Shown here piece by piece: positions 49,976 through 61,939 of a stretch of 64,000 nt of DNA. The translations under genes were made by a program, and so were the position numbers. Positions within the stretch are counted from its first letter, which is position 1. Every line of letters begins with the position of its first letter. Source of the DNA: Glycine soja (Eukaryota > Streptophyta > Magnoliopsida > Fabales > Fabaceae); NCBI RefSeq assembly GCF_004193775.1, contig NC_041005.1, positions 436,501-500,500 on the forward strand. Reading direction: 5' to 3'. The notes beneath the pieces are model-generated. The model worked only from the letters and a program-made list of their open reading frames with translations. It made no database searches and was not told the origin of the DNA.

Positions 49976-52814
49976 TCAAAACCAAAGGATCAGTAGTAGG
50001 GCAAGAAACAAAAGGATATATAAAAGACTGAAACCACAGTAAGTAGCTCTTAAAATGGAGCCACCATTTGGTAACATAGGAAACGTGTCAGGTAAAGGCA
50101 TTTCGCAGTTCTCCCCGTTGAAATATATTCTTCTCGGAAATGCCCATCCATTACTTACTGTGAAAGAATTTGGATCTTTATCCAATAGTATTTCTGTAGT
50201 CACAAGACCCACTCCATCCTTATCAGAATGCACTAGCTCATTGTTGTAATAATCTATCCCCCAAAAAAGGGAAACTCCATCTACCAGAAATTTCTTTCTT
50301 AATTAGTGTCAATGCAACGAATGTAGTCTATACTTTGTCATGAACGGGTTATGTTATATTCTAAACAGATTATGATCATGGGTGACAATAAGTGTGTTTG
50401 GATGAAGATCTAAAAAATTGATTTTGTAATATGGTTTGATCATGGGTGACAATAAGTGTGTTTGGATTTGGATGAAGATCTAAAAAATTGATTTTGTAAT
50501 ATGATTTATATATTTGGATATTTTTATTATAAAATCTAAGTTAAAAGTAAAATTTTACAAATTTTTAAATCAAATGATTTAATGTTGTTTTAACTCAACA
50601 TCAAATTAATTTTGAATTTAAAATTAATTTTAAATCTTTTCTAATGTAAAATCAAATATATAAAAATATATCTAAAATCAATTATGGATGAAAATTAAAT
50701 TTTCAAAAAAGTGAAACCAAAGACTCACTAAATCTAATGTTTCACGTTATATAAAAAATTTAAATACTTCTTTTGATTAAATATTATTGTTAAGTACTGA
50801 AGTGTATACAATAAGAAAGTACCTTGGAGCCCAAGGGTGGGAAGTTTAGTGCTGTTGAAGCTGTAAGTTCTCGCTTTTTGGGTGAAACCAGGATGTTGAA
50901 CGAGTACGTTCCAGTTTGAGTAGTTTCTGTTGTAGTTGTAGTTAGAAATTGTAAGCTTCACCCTCCATTGGTTCATATAATTGTTCTTGAAATGCCAATG
51001 GACTCGAACTGGGCACATGTGGTCGGTGCATTCAATCATTTCATCAATTGTGTTGTCCTCATTAGACCGTGACAAGGAACTAGACCTGGTTATATAAGCA
51101 TACAGATGAATAAGGAGAGAGGATGATAATAACGGCATGCTCACAAATGTAAGCAATTGAAATGCACCTTATGCAAGTTGCTGTACTTTTATCTGCTTCT
51201 CTGCATCCACAACTGCAATTACGGCAAGATGTGATGGCGGGGTTGTAAAATGATGAGAGGGAAACACAGCATACCGGTATTGTGTTTGCTAAGAAACTGG
51301 AGTATGCACATGTTGACTTCCAAGTTCCTGAAATGCAAAAATGTTAAATCTGTGCTAAGTACACTAATCATATAGTGTCATTTAAATTCAAATCATAGAT
51401 TGTCATGCTAAGATTGTTGAGTGTGACAATAATTACTTTTAATTGATCCACAGTGAAAAATCTTTACATTTATTGTACATGTCATTTAAATTCAAATCAT
51501 AGATTGTCATGTCATTTAAATTCAAATCATAAATTGTTATGCTAAGATTGTTGAGCTTGTTAATCATAGGATAATTTTTAATTGATTAATAGTATAAAAA
51601 TCTTTAGATTTACTGTGCATGACTTCATGGAAATTAAAATCTAAATCAAATCCTTTCTTAAAATGCATCTAGATTGTGTGTGTCTCATGCTTCTTTAATT
51701 ATTCTATCTGAGGGAGCTCTCTTTGAGTGCGACAACAAAAGAAAAACCATTTGTTGCATGAGAATATTACATGACATAAGAAGTGTAACTTACTGAGAAC
51801 AGGAACTTGTCTTAGTCCCCCAAAATCTGAGGACACTGAGAGATCAGTGTCAAGAAGGGGGCTACAAGTGTAACCAGGACCTGGGGCCATCAATGTAAGA
51901 TTAATAGGTGCTTGTCCAAGTGGGTTATCTCCCACGTTGCGCACTTCAAGTTCAAATGAAGAGAATGCATAGAAAGGATCAATAGACCAGGGAGAGAGGA
52001 GGCCACCACGGCAACAATGCTCTGACCTGTTTTGTGAGGCATCTAGAGAGAGATCAACTATGGTGGGATCTTTCTTGCATGAATGTGGCATCTGAGAGCC
52101 GCTGTAAGATGAACAATTCCCTCTATCAGTTGCTATGGCACCACTCATTGACCATATCACTTCATTGTTAGCCCACGTCCATCCTAGTTTCCACCCAGGT
52201 TTGTCTACATGCCGATATTGATAGTAGTTTTGAAGGGTCACCCTTGCCTGCACAAAACATTCAATCTAGATTATTCATAATATATATTATATTCAAAACA
52301 GTAGAAGAACTTGATCAAGTAATTAGAGTAGTCAAAAGAATCAACTACAAGTGCCTCTATATATTCAGACCAAATTTATAGTCTTTGTCTATATAGTATA
52401 CAGTGATCAAAATGACCAAGTTGATTGGAAATTTTGTACTTTCAGTATTTATCAATAATTTCTCAAGCTCCCGGGGAACTTTTGCTACACTTTGCTGAGC
52501 ATAACTGTGAAGCTACTAAATATGTGGTTCAAAAATCAAATTTCAGCGTGTGATTCTACTAACCAGATATCCATTATCTGGAGTACGTTGGAAGATGTCA
52601 AAAGTTACGGAAATGTTCCCATTAGGATCCAATGGGTCATAACAATCTGCAGAGAAGGTTGAGAACGATGTAAATGAGCAAAGGAGAAAATATAGAAGAA
52701 GAAAAAAAGCAGCAGATAAAGGAGAAGTGCATTGCCTGATAAAGTGCAGAGAGCAAGTAATAGTATTATCGACTTCAGCGTAGGAGAATGTACGCGATGA
52801 ACATTCAGCCCCAT
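49976..52814 (-). CDS. COBRA-like GPI-anchored cell-wall protein
   Basis: Six exons: 52814..52736, 52646..52564, 52247..51794, 51327..51168, 51085..50823, 50280..49976 (TGA), 1344 bp, 447 aa. COBRA family proteins sit on the outer face of the plasma membrane and guide cellulose deposition. A signal peptide (LKSIILLLALCTLS) precedes DCYDPLDPNGNISVTFDIFQ. Then come NYYQYRHVDKPGWKLGWTWA, HCCRGGLLSPW, the family CCVS motif within a Cys-rich block (NTIPVCCVS, RNCSCGC), IECTDHMCPVRVHWHFK, VQHPGF and NGWAFPRRIYFNGENCEMPL. The C-tail has a likely omega region (NGGS) and a hydrophobic end (LLYILLFLALLLILWF). Exon 1 to exon 2 needs a GC-AG intron of 89 bp (CAG|GCAATG .. CTCTGCAG). Without it, no ATG opens the conserved frame near a signal peptide. 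All other introns are GT..AG. Several N-glycosylation sequons occur. Confidence 0.9.
50374..50507. repeat. Two-copy tandem duplication (64/70 bp) in COBRA intron 5
   Basis: GATCATGGGTGACAATAAGT..ATTTTGTAATATGRTTT occurs twice head to tail (50374-50437, 50438-50507). The second copy has an extra TTTGGA. Lies in the last intron of the COBRA-like gene. Confidence 0.85.
51407..51625. repeat. Imperfect internal repeats in COBRA intron 3
   Basis: TGTCATTTAAATTCAAATCATAGATTGTCATG-type units recur three times between about 51376 and 51541. A larger unit (GCTAAGATTGTTGAG..AAAAATCTTTA.ATTTA) occurs twice. Confidence 0.7.
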
Positions 52815-55800
52815 TTTTTCCGTTGACAATGGGTAGGTTTGGATGACTTTTATTTAATAAGTTGTGTATCAATCTAGAGAAACCCGTTATCTATTGCTTC
52901 TTATTATAGTACTCGGATCAAACAAGGGGTCATTGGAAATATCAATTACTTATTATGACTAGACAAATCCTGAATTTGGCCAGTATTATAGGAACCTTTC
53001 ATAGATTCCACTCTAATGCTTGCTAACAAGCTACAGAATAATATTTTGAGCAAATTACAAATAAATCCTCTTGACCAAAGCTTGCTAATGCACCAGACTT
53101 GGTGAAAGGACCTTTCATGTTTTCTTGACCTGTCATTACTTATTGAGACAGCTTTTTATGCATTGTTGTTCCTGGATATGGTACTTGTCCTCCTTTAGCT
53201 ACAACGGAAACGATGCACAAGGAAGAAAATCAAGTAAACTTGGTCGTCAAAAGTAATGTTGATCCAAGTTCACAAGTGATATAATCAAATTAGAATATAT
53301 AAATAAAAAATAATTTTCACTTTATAAATTAATTTTGTTGTTAGATTGAGTTAAATTTATAATCAACATTCTAAGATGAGATTAAAATTTATTCTAACAA
53401 TTTTTGTTGAACTTATAGTGTTATCCACTATACCATGGGAACTAGTACTATAAACTTTAGATTTCAAAGATGTTAAAATCTCACATTAACTAATAATATA
53501 ATTAAATTAAAATATGATTGACACTCATATAATTTATATTTTATAATATTGAAGATCTTAAGTCAATTATTAATATGACCATCATAGTATATATATCTGA
53601 AAACAATTTTTATTTACTAACTAATTTTATAGGATTGAAGTAGGTTCAAACCCATATGTTAAAATGATATTAAAGATGAACTTTTTATTAATAGAGATAA
53701 ACAAGATAATTTCATCATTCCACAACCAATAATAACTTCTATCAATAATATTTAATAACAAATTTTATTTTAAAAATATATGTAAAAGATATAAAGTAAT
53801 TATAAATTATTATTTGACAAATTATTATATTGAGGGAATATATTCTTTATTGACACTTGCAAAATTACTTTTTTTATTACAAAAATTATATCTATTTTTG
53901 TCATTTGGATTTATACAAGAGATTAACTGATTTTGAGGAGTTAAGCCGAAGAGTATTGATAACTCCTCTCTTTTCTTGCCGTGATGAAACTCCAATATAC
54001 ATTAATGAATGAGGAGCGAATAGATGTTCAAGCTATTGCATATATGAGATTATTTCGAAAGTTATAAGTCCCACACATTGTTTGGTTTTGCATGCCTTTA
54101 AGTGTTTATATATTAAGTTTTGTTTTAAACTTTTAAATAGACTAGTAGAGATACGACATACATGTACGAGACTGGACTAAGTGGACTTAGTGTCACGCAA
54201 ATAAGGATCTTTTAGATTTGTTTTTGCATTAATTATTTTCTAAAATTAAATTAAATTTCAAATTTGAGTTTATCTAAAAATGAATTTTTTATTTGACTGT
54301 TTTTTTTTTTTACCAAGTCTTCCTTAGAAAGTGGTCGGGTTTAAATGTGGGGTTAGAGGAATTATGTAATGTTCAAAAATTATTTGAAAAACTCTTCTAT
54401 ATCAACCTTTATTGGATTTATCATCATTAAATTTTGTCCATTTTATTGTCCTAATTAATATTAACAAGAAAGTCTATAAATTATGAGGACTCATGTTTCA
54501 CGCGAATAAATTCTTAAGAATAATGAGAATTTCAAATGTTTCAAGTTTGTTTTGTGATTTCTAAGATTTATTTGTTATTTTGGTATGTCCTTGAAGCCCA
54601 ATATTTATTTTGAAATGTAAAATTTTACACACCAAAAATAATGGTTGAGCTTGATATTTTAATTTCCCTTGTTCTGAGGCATGGCTTCTTGCCTTTGTCC
54701 ACTAGCTGCCGAACCTTCAAAAGGACATTAAATATCTAAAAGGATTGGGATTGGTCTATTTATCTTTGGAAAACTAGATGTGTTTAAATAGTGTAAATGA
54801 AGTCTCCAAATCATATCAATTGATCATGAAAACATAAATTATGGGCATGCATATTTAATTCTTGCAACGGATTTTATCTTTATTTTTCATTTCTTATTTC
54901 TGATGTTTTGCAAAGCATGTTATAACCTCTATAAAAAAAAAAGTCCAAAATCTACTAACAAAAGGAAAATATATATGCTACTTTTTGGCGAGCATTTTCA
55001 TTTTTCAAAACAGAGAAGATGAATATAAAAAACTACCGAGTTCTTTCTGTTGAAAACATATTGAATGAGAACGATAAGAACAGTTCCTCATTGGGGACGG
55101 CGACTGCTTCTGTCAAGTAGTCCTTTCTGTTTAACATATACCCGAAATAAGATACAAATGTACACTCGCACAGAAAGTATTGGATTCCAAAAGATAAAAA
55201 CATAACATGCAATAAAAAGAAAAACAATTGTCTTCAGTATAAAAATAATGAATTTGATGGTTATGTATTAATATAAAACAATTTATACTATCAATCTATG
55301 AAAAATCAATGTTATTATGATTTTTAATATAATTATTATTAATAAATTTATTATATATTAATTGGATGATAATATAAAACTGTTTTATATTATTTTATAT
55401 AAACTATTTTTTTATTGCACAGAAATATTTTTTTATTGGACTATAATGAACCTTTTTCAAAATGAATTGTGATGGTCTAGTGGTCTAGTTATCATCTACG
55501 CTAACATATTTACATATTATGTTTCACAAAGCATATACCTGAAATGTTCTCCTATATAGCTGCTATTTATGATGAGCCAGCGGTACCCAAGTACAATACT
55601 TCAAGAGGCTTGGATTCCAAAACCAAAAGGATAAAGAAATGTGATTTATATTAAAAACTAAAAGTATATAAAAGAATTCCAAAATTATAAATATGATAGT
55701 ATAATTTTTTTATTGGACGATGATGTACTTTTAAAGCAAATTGTCTAGTGGTCTCGTTAATTAGAATTCAAGTGTAGATATTATGTTTGGTGTTGGTGAC

Positions 55801-56344
55801 AGTGTCAATTGTGGAGAGCAAGAAGGGACATATTCCCTTGGTTGTGTCCAGAACTTATCCATGACCTAGATTTATACGCAGCTACACTATCCAATCGCTG
55901 AGCTCCCATGCCCCAACAACTATGTGATGCTACATCACTGCCTAACCAGCGGATTTTCTTTAGGGAGGGACAGCTGGGCTTCCATAACTTGATAATTAAT
56001 TTCAACAATGTTATTTGCACCGTACCAAAATAATACATACATAAAAAAAATTATAAAACTAATCTTAAATCATCATTAATTCATTTAAAGATTTTTTTTT
56101 TCATCATTAATATCATAAGAGATATAAAAGTGAAAAAAGTAATTAATATTATATTGAAGAATTAACATATATAATAATTATTTTAAGATAATTTTTTTCC
56201 CTTACACAATAATTCTAATGAGATGAAAGGAGTATTTCTGTTGCTATTTACAAGACTCAATTACTTAATTCATTAAAATTAAAAAAAATATTAATTTAAT
56301 TGATAACAATAAACTTATCCTAAATTTATATACTTCTTCAAAAA

Positions 56345-56382
<38 letters not shown>
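56345..56382. repeat. (ATT)n microsatellite
   Basis: About 12 uninterrupted ATT/TTA triplets. Confidence 0.95.
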
Positions 56383-56386
<4 letters not shown>

Positions 56387-57121
56387 TTTTCTCTTTTAAA
56401 TATATGCTAATATAACATATCTCTTATTTAATTAGAGATATTTTTAGTCTAAAAATAATTAATGCATTAAATAATATGAATTGAATCTTATATATAAAAA
56501 AGTATATCTTATAAATAGGAAACAAGTTCGTTAGGGCTTAGTTTTATGACAGTTGATTTCATTAATTACATATTTGAGCCATCTAATTTGAATTTTGTTG
56601 GGAGTGATAACAAAAACTGCTAGAGTAGTCCATAAGAGTGTGTTTGGTTTGTATTTTTATTTCCTATTTTCATTTTCAAAAGATTAGAATTCTGGAAACA
56701 TGTTTGGTTTAACCATCCCTGTTTAAAAAAATTCTTGTTATGGTGGCTAACCACAAAGAAGACAATCCTCCAACAACACTCAAAGTAGAAGAGAAAAGAT
56801 TGGGATGAAAGGAGAAGAATAACATAATTAAGCAACCAATTCTCAAAACCCTCAAATAGAAACCCTAAAATGAAGAATTATCATCCTCATTAAAGAAATA
56901 AGTAGAACATAGAAAATCCTAAAACTCTCATTAATGGACTCATGAAGCAAAAAAATGAGAAAAAATGAGACATGAAGCAAATCTCACCAAGAGATTGTCA
57001 ATTGGGAATGGTGTTGTGGCAGTAGTGGTGCAGCGGAGCAATGGTAGTGGTGTGGCGGAGCAGGATCGACGAAGAGAGGTGTGAGGCAAACTGGTTTGAG
57101 AGAGGAAAAAATGTGATTGAA

Positions 57122-57143
57122 AGAGAGAGAGAGAGAGAGAGAG
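57122..57143. repeat. (GA)n microsatellite
   Basis: About 11 AG/GA dinucleotides, with a second shorter GA-rich run at 57201-57212. Confidence 0.9.
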
Positions 57144-58895
57144 GAGAGAAGCGTATGAAACTGAGTTGGGTTTATTGTCTGTGGAGAGAAGAAAAAAAGA
57201 AAGAGAGAGAGAAGCGTATGGAAAAAATTGGAAGGGGTGAAAAAAAAAAAAGAAACTGAAAACACTGAAAACGAGATTTTATTGATTTCATTTTTTGGTT
57301 GGTTTGAAAAAATATTTTTATTGAAAATGTTTTCAAAAATTCAACCAAACACATTTTCGTCACCATTTTTTATTTCTAGTGAAAATGAAAACAAAAAACA
57401 ACAAAACCAAATACCCCTAATTTTGCAGGTTTTGAAACAAGTAACACTGTGCCATGTTTTTCAAGAGTTATTAAATCAAAATTTAAAAATTATCAACCTA
57501 GCCAGACCAATCATTTTTTACACCTCAATTTTCTTAGATAGTTTCGCCACCCCCACTTATTGAATATTGAATAGTACAAAGGGCTAATTCAAAAAGAGAA
57601 CATATTTTTGTCATCTATGGGAGTAATTCTTTGATATGCACGATAAATTATGGACATTCAAATCAGTCGTGCTATGCACTAGTCCATATAGTACGAATGG
57701 GTATTGCATGAAGCTGAGTTTGTATTTTACCATACACGAGATAAAAAAAATGTTATCCAATTGGAAAAAATGAAAGAAGAAAATAGAATAATTTAAAATA
57801 TTGTTTGACATGTTTTAAAATTCATGTAATAGACGCAACACTATGCCTAATTAAGTAGTTATGCCTTTATACAAGTCAAATAATAATTTATGAAACAAGT
57901 TGTTTGATGGATGATAACTCTTAACGAACACTCCTTGCTTCCATTATTGCCCATGATCAGTTGTTCATAAAAGAATTATTAAATAGATGTTTCGTCATTG
58001 CATATACTTTCAGGTACTTGTGTACCAAAAAAAAAAAAAACAAGTTACTTAAGGTATCCTCTAGCCGGCATAGTCCTACATCCCAAATTTCTTCAACTTT
58101 TTTGCCTCTGCCTGTTGATCCCTGTAATTGTATGCAAAAACAACAAACGGTCCAAAATAAAGATGGTGTGTGCCTAACAAAATCCATATTCATATTAATT
58201 TATATTTACAACTTTTTCTTTGCTCCTCAGTCCTTATTCATTCAACAATTGTCCAACTGCTGGTATATTGTATTTCCAAAGACAGTGATTTGAAAAATGT
58301 ATGCCATATTATTATATTCTCTTTTTTTATGTTGCCATCAAGGCGTACAGCACATCTATCTAAATTACAACTGAAGTGATAAACAAGCCCGGCAAGGGAT
58401 AATTAACATTTTTTTTTCTTTCCATGGCATTCTATAATTTTCAGATTCATAAATAATCCACATCATACAAAGTGATTTCTTAAAAGATAAACTATGTCAG
58501 TAACAATTTCCATGAATAAAAAATCTTATTGTACTTAGTTTTTGACCCGTCACAAACTTGAGACAATTATGCTGTTTCACTAGATGGCTGCAAGAGTGTA
58601 GAAGATGAGCCTAAAGGCTCATGCACAACTGAATTGGAAGAAACAGATATGGGATTTGCCTCTAACTGTAACGTGATACTACCCAGTATTTCACTTAAAA
58701 TTTTCTTGAATTCGTCTTCTTTAACTGTCTTGGTGTCATCTGCATTCACCATCTTAAAGGCTTCAACAATAACCTTATCAATCTGTAAAATCAAACACGC
58801 AGGTTTTTAATCTCTGGCTCAGGAAGATGCAATGAACATAAACTGTAAGGCATCATTGTATCTCATGCTATGCTGGCATGACCTGAAAAACATAA

Positions 58896-59169
58896 ACACT
58901 AGTAGTAGCACTGGTTCATGCCAACTAAGATTTTTGAGCTTTTATTGAGTATCATAAAATAAATTGCACCAGCCTCAATTTATAAACAATAGTTTTAATT
59001 AAGAACATTTCAATAAATATGTGACAATCTCTACTATAAGCACTAGCAGTAGCACTGACTCATGCCAATAGTGATTTTTGAGCTTTTAGTGAGTATCATA
59101 AAACAAATTGCTCCAGAATCACTAATAAATGAAGGTACTAAGAACACTTCAACAGAACATGTGACAAAT
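58896..59169. repeat. Tandem duplication of about 135 bp in the last intron of the EF-hand gene
   Basis: Copy 1 at 58896-59030 and copy 2 at 59041-59169. Both run from CACTAGYAGTAGCACTG.. through ATTTTTGAGCTTTTA.TGAGT to ..ATGTGACAA. About 85% alike by eye. Confidence 0.8.
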
Positions 59170-59366
59170 CTCCTATATTTTCAGCCTAGTTTAGTTCTTT
59201 ATTCAGCAGCATACAAAATTCAATAGAGTGAAAGCAATTGACAGCTAGATGAATCTGAAGTAAGTTGGAATGTGGATGGTTGACTGTGTCTGCATGCATT
59301 GGCAACATACCTCTTCAATTGCACCAACTGGAGGTAAACCAGCAGATGGAGACACCAGATCTAGTG

Positions 59367-59371
59367 CCACC
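59367..59371 (+). repeat. Target-site duplication CCACC (left)
   Basis: Identical to 61935-61939, directly next to the LTR end. Confidence 0.9.
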
Positions 59372-59703
59372 TGTTGGTTTTGTGGAGGAAATTATAAAAA
59401 ACAGAGGAGAGAAGAGAGACAATACGTATGCAGAGAAAATAGAATTATTTTATTCTAATTCAAATTGTTCTCAGCAGCGATACAATAAATAGCAAAAGAT
59501 AAACTAATTAGATAACAAGATATTAGCAAAACAAAATATTAAAACTAACTTGCTCCTTAAAGATAAGGAATCACTTATTGACTAGGCTAATCCATTAAAA
59601 CTGACTTACCCCTAAAATATAGAAAAATTAACTTATTTACTAAATCCTATTTTAAAAATTGAAAAATAAAATATTATGCAGTTACAAAAGTATATCTTCA
59701 ACA
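59372..59703 (-). repeat. 3' LTR of the copia element
   Basis: 332 bp, 328 identical to the other LTR by hand comparison. On the minus strand it starts TGTTGAAG and ends CCAACA. Confidence 0.95.
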
Positions 59704-60281
59704 CTCCTCCTTGCTTTTGGAACTGCAAACTCCAATTCTTTGAGTTCAAGTTTGTTGATAGGTAATGACTTTGTAAACATGTCAGCCAGTTGATCTTTAG
59801 ACTTACAATAAATTAAGTTCACTTCACCACTTTGTTGCATCTTTATCAAATAATAGAACTTGATGTTGAAATGTTTAGTCTTCCCATGACACACGGAATT
59901 GTTTGCAATAGCAATGACTACTTGATTGTCAACAAAAATTCTAGTTTTGTTCTTTTGAGCAAATAGAATGTTTGGCCTTGTTGTAGTGAGATACATTAGA
60001 CATCCAATCAAGCTCCCACAATATCTTTCATCAATGTTATCAACACCTTCTTCCTTGTTGAACTTCACCTTTTGATTCATTGGTGTGCTAACAGATTTGC
60101 ATTCCTCCATTTGAAACTTATTCAAATTTTCTTTTGCATATTTCCTTTTTTTCATGTTTAGCATTCTTTCAAGATGGCAATGATCAAGTCTCTTGTGCCA
60201 GAGTTCCGTGGGTGTGACTTGAGTGAAATAGGTTGTATGTTCCTCCTCTGCTGGATCAAATGAAAAACTTTTACCTTTCAT
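59682..60281 (-). pseudogene. Copia pol remnant (GAG-pre-integrase, RT and RNase H pieces joined by deletions)
   Basis: An open frame carrying ELWHKRLDHCHLERM (GAG-pre-integrase). It continues directly into a late reverse-transcriptase piece (ECKSVSTPMNQKV, YCGSLIGCLMYLTTTRPN) and then an RNase H end (RIFVDNQVVIAIANN, HIDIK-type region as HFNIKFYYL, KDQLADMFTKSLP). The integrase core, the catalytic part of RT and a middle section of RNase H are missing, so at least two internal deletions are present. The frame runs a few bases into the LTR. Confidence 0.85.
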
Positions 60282-60289
60282 TTTAACCC

Positions 60290-60628
60290 TTAGAACTTCC
60301 GGCCAAAATTGTCATAGATAAAGCAATGTTGATGTTCAAAGGACACTTTAAATCCCTTTTTAATCAACTGACCTACGCTTAGCAAGTTTTGGTCAATGTT
60401 AGGTACATAAAGAACATCTGATATTAATTTGATACTTGAACACGTTGAAATTGTAACAGTTCCTTTTCCTTTTACAGGAATATAGTCACCATTCCCAATT
60501 CTAACCTTTGAGACACTAGTTGGCTTCAAATCCTTGAATAGAGTCTTATCATTTGTCATGTGGTTCGTACAACCACTATCAATCAACCAACTTTCACTTG
60601 ATTCACTACTCAAGAAGCATGTGGCCAC
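60290..60628 (-). pseudogene. Copia protease remnant
   Basis: Contains ESWLIDSGCTNHMT, the aspartic protease DSG motif, followed by VLYVPNIDQNLLSVGQL, a standard copia segment. It is in the same frame as the gag piece but separated from it by one TAG codon. It is out of frame with the downstream pol remnant. Confidence 0.85.
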
Positions 60629-60661
60629 AAACAGTTGGTCCTCTTCTTCTTGATTAACAAT

Positions 60662-61564
60662 CTAAGCTCCCTCATCATGGTGATTTTTGTTGGCGCAGAT
60701 CACCGCTTCATGCCCTATCTGGTTGCACTTGTTACATTTTGCATCTGGTCTCCTCCAACATCTGAAAGGTGCATGACCTTTTTTGCCACAATGCTGACAA
60801 GGTGGATAATTTTTCTTTTTATCCTTACCTTGGTTGTTTGCACTGTTTTCGCTGCTTGTTGGTTGATTCTTCTTGAAAAAATCCTTTTTGCTTTCATCAA
60901 TTTCATGATGTTTGGCGGGCAAAGCACCTTCGACAACACGATCTTGCCTCATCAACCTTCGCTGCTCTTGAGCTTGCAGGGCATGTAGCACTTCTGCCAA
61001 TGTGATTTTCGACAGATCCTTTGTGTTCTCCAATGAAGCTATAGATGCTTCATACCTCTCCGGCACCGTTACCAAAATTTTATCTACAATTCTCGAATCA
61101 GCAAAATCACTTCCCAACAACTTTATCTTGTTGGCAATACCCAACAATTTGTTTGAGTATTCTTTGATTGTCTCTGACTCTTGCATCCTTTGAAGCTCAA
61201 ATTCCCTCCTTAAATTCAGCACTTGCATGCTTCGTATTCTATCATCTCCAGCGTATTCCTCTTTCAGATAATCCCAAATTGCTTTGGGTGATTTAAGAGT
61301 CATGATTCTGATGAATATCATTTGTGAAACACCAGTGAACAAACATGATCTCGCTTTTGCCTTCTTCATCTTTCTTTCCTTGTGATTTTTAATTTGGGCC
61401 ATGGTGGGATTTTCAGGCAGCGGATATATTTCATAATCCTTTTCCACAGCATCCCATAAATCCAAAGATTCCATGTAGGATTGCATTTTCACTTCCCAAA
61501 GATCATAATTCTCTCCATCAAAGATTGGAAGAGTTATGTGGAAAAAACTTGCTTCACCTTCCAT
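60662..61564 (-). CDS. Copia gag polyprotein (UBN2 type) with two zinc knuckles
   Basis: 300-aa frame starting MEGEASFFHITLPIFDGENY. It has the UBN2/retrotran_gag features (YDLWEVKMQSYMESLDLWDA, PKAIWDYLKEEYAGDDR, RREFELQRM) and two CX2CX4HX4C zinc knuckles (CQHCGKKGHAPFRC and CNKCNQIGHEAVIC) near the C-terminus. It ends at a TAG just before the protease region, where intact copia elements usually have one continuous gag-pol frame. This suggests a nonsense mutation. The gag itself is intact and might still be made. Confidence 0.88.
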   Translation of the reverse strand: MEGEASFFHITLPIFDGENYDLWEVKMQSYMESLDLWDAVEKDYEIYPLPENPTMAQIKNHKERKMKKAKARSCLFTGVSQMIFIRIMTLKSPKAIWDYLKEEYAGDDRIRSMQVLNLRREFELQRMQESETIKEYSNKLLGIANKIKLLGSDFADSRIVDKILVTVPERYEASIASLENTKDLSKITLAEVLHALQAQEQRRLMRQDRVVEGALPAKHHEIDESKKDFFKKNQPTSSENSANNQGKDKKKNYPPCQHCGKKGHAPFRCWRRPDAKCNKCNQIGHEAVICANKNHHDEGA

Positions 61565-61602
61565 GGTACAAGTCCCGTAAGAATAAGGCTCTCGATACCA
61601 AT

Positions 61603-61934
61603 TGTTGGTTTTGTGGAGGAAATTATAAAAAACAGAGGAGAGAAGAGAGACAATACGTATGCAGAGAAAATAGAATTATTCTATTCTAATTCAAATTGTT
61701 CTCAGCAACGATACAATAAATAGCAAAAGATAAACTAATTAGATAACAAGATATTAGCAAAACAAAATATTAAAACTAACTTGCTCCTTAAAGATAAGGA
61801 ATCACTTATTGACTAGGCTAATCTATTAAAACTGACTTACCCCTAAAATATAGAAAAATCAACTTATTTACTAAATCCTATTTTAAAAATTGAAAAATAA
61901 AATATTATGCAGTTACAAAAGTATATCTTCAACA
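61603..61934 (-). repeat. 5' LTR of the copia element
   Basis: 332 bp. Differs from the 3' LTR at four positions. Adjacent to the primer binding site. Confidence 0.95.
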
Positions 61935-61939
61935 CCACC
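61935..61939 (+). repeat. Target-site duplication CCACC (right)
   Basis: Identical to 59367-59371. Confidence 0.9.

Larger units (their letters stand above)
52820..58565. other. Long AT-rich intergenic region with simple repeats
   Basis: No gene was recognised in about 5.7 kb. It holds an (ATT)n microsatellite (56345-56382), a (GA)n microsatellite (57122-57143) and a purine-rich tract (57180-57260). A GC-richer block at about 55800-55990 has an unidentified minus-strand open frame starting at a non-standard codon; see findings. Its origin is not determined. Confidence 0.4.
59372..61934 (-). mobile_element. Ty1/copia LTR retrotransposon, internally deleted, inserted in an exon
   Basis: 2,563 bp. 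LTRs at 59372-59703 and 61603-61934 are both 332 bp with 4 mismatches, all transitions. On the minus strand each LTR begins TGTTGAAGATATAC and ends CCAACA. The target-site duplication CCACC is at 59367-59371 and 61935-61939. Just inside the 5' LTR is TGGTATCGAGAGCC (about 61600-61587), close to the initiator-Met tRNA primer site TGGTATCAGAGC. Just before the 3' LTR is a polypurine tract AAGCAAGGAGGAG (59716-59704). Internal coding remnants (gag, protease, RT/RNase H scraps) run in the same direction as the host gene. Most of integrase and reverse transcriptase is missing, so the element is non-autonomous. Confidence 0.96.

Noticed and set aside
52543..52872. Continuous 109-codon frame through the start of the COBRA-like gene
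   Set aside because: It starts far upstream and puts the hydrophobic segment internally; the pyrimidine-rich stretch ending CTCTGCAG looks like an intron end. A GC-AG intron is the better explanation.
53640..53660. GGTTCAAACCC as a tRNA B-box
   Set aside because: No A-box, acceptor stem or anticodon arm could be built around it.
60635..60988. 117-codon plus-strand frame with hydrophobic segments
   Set aside because: Antisense of the copia gag zinc-knuckle region.
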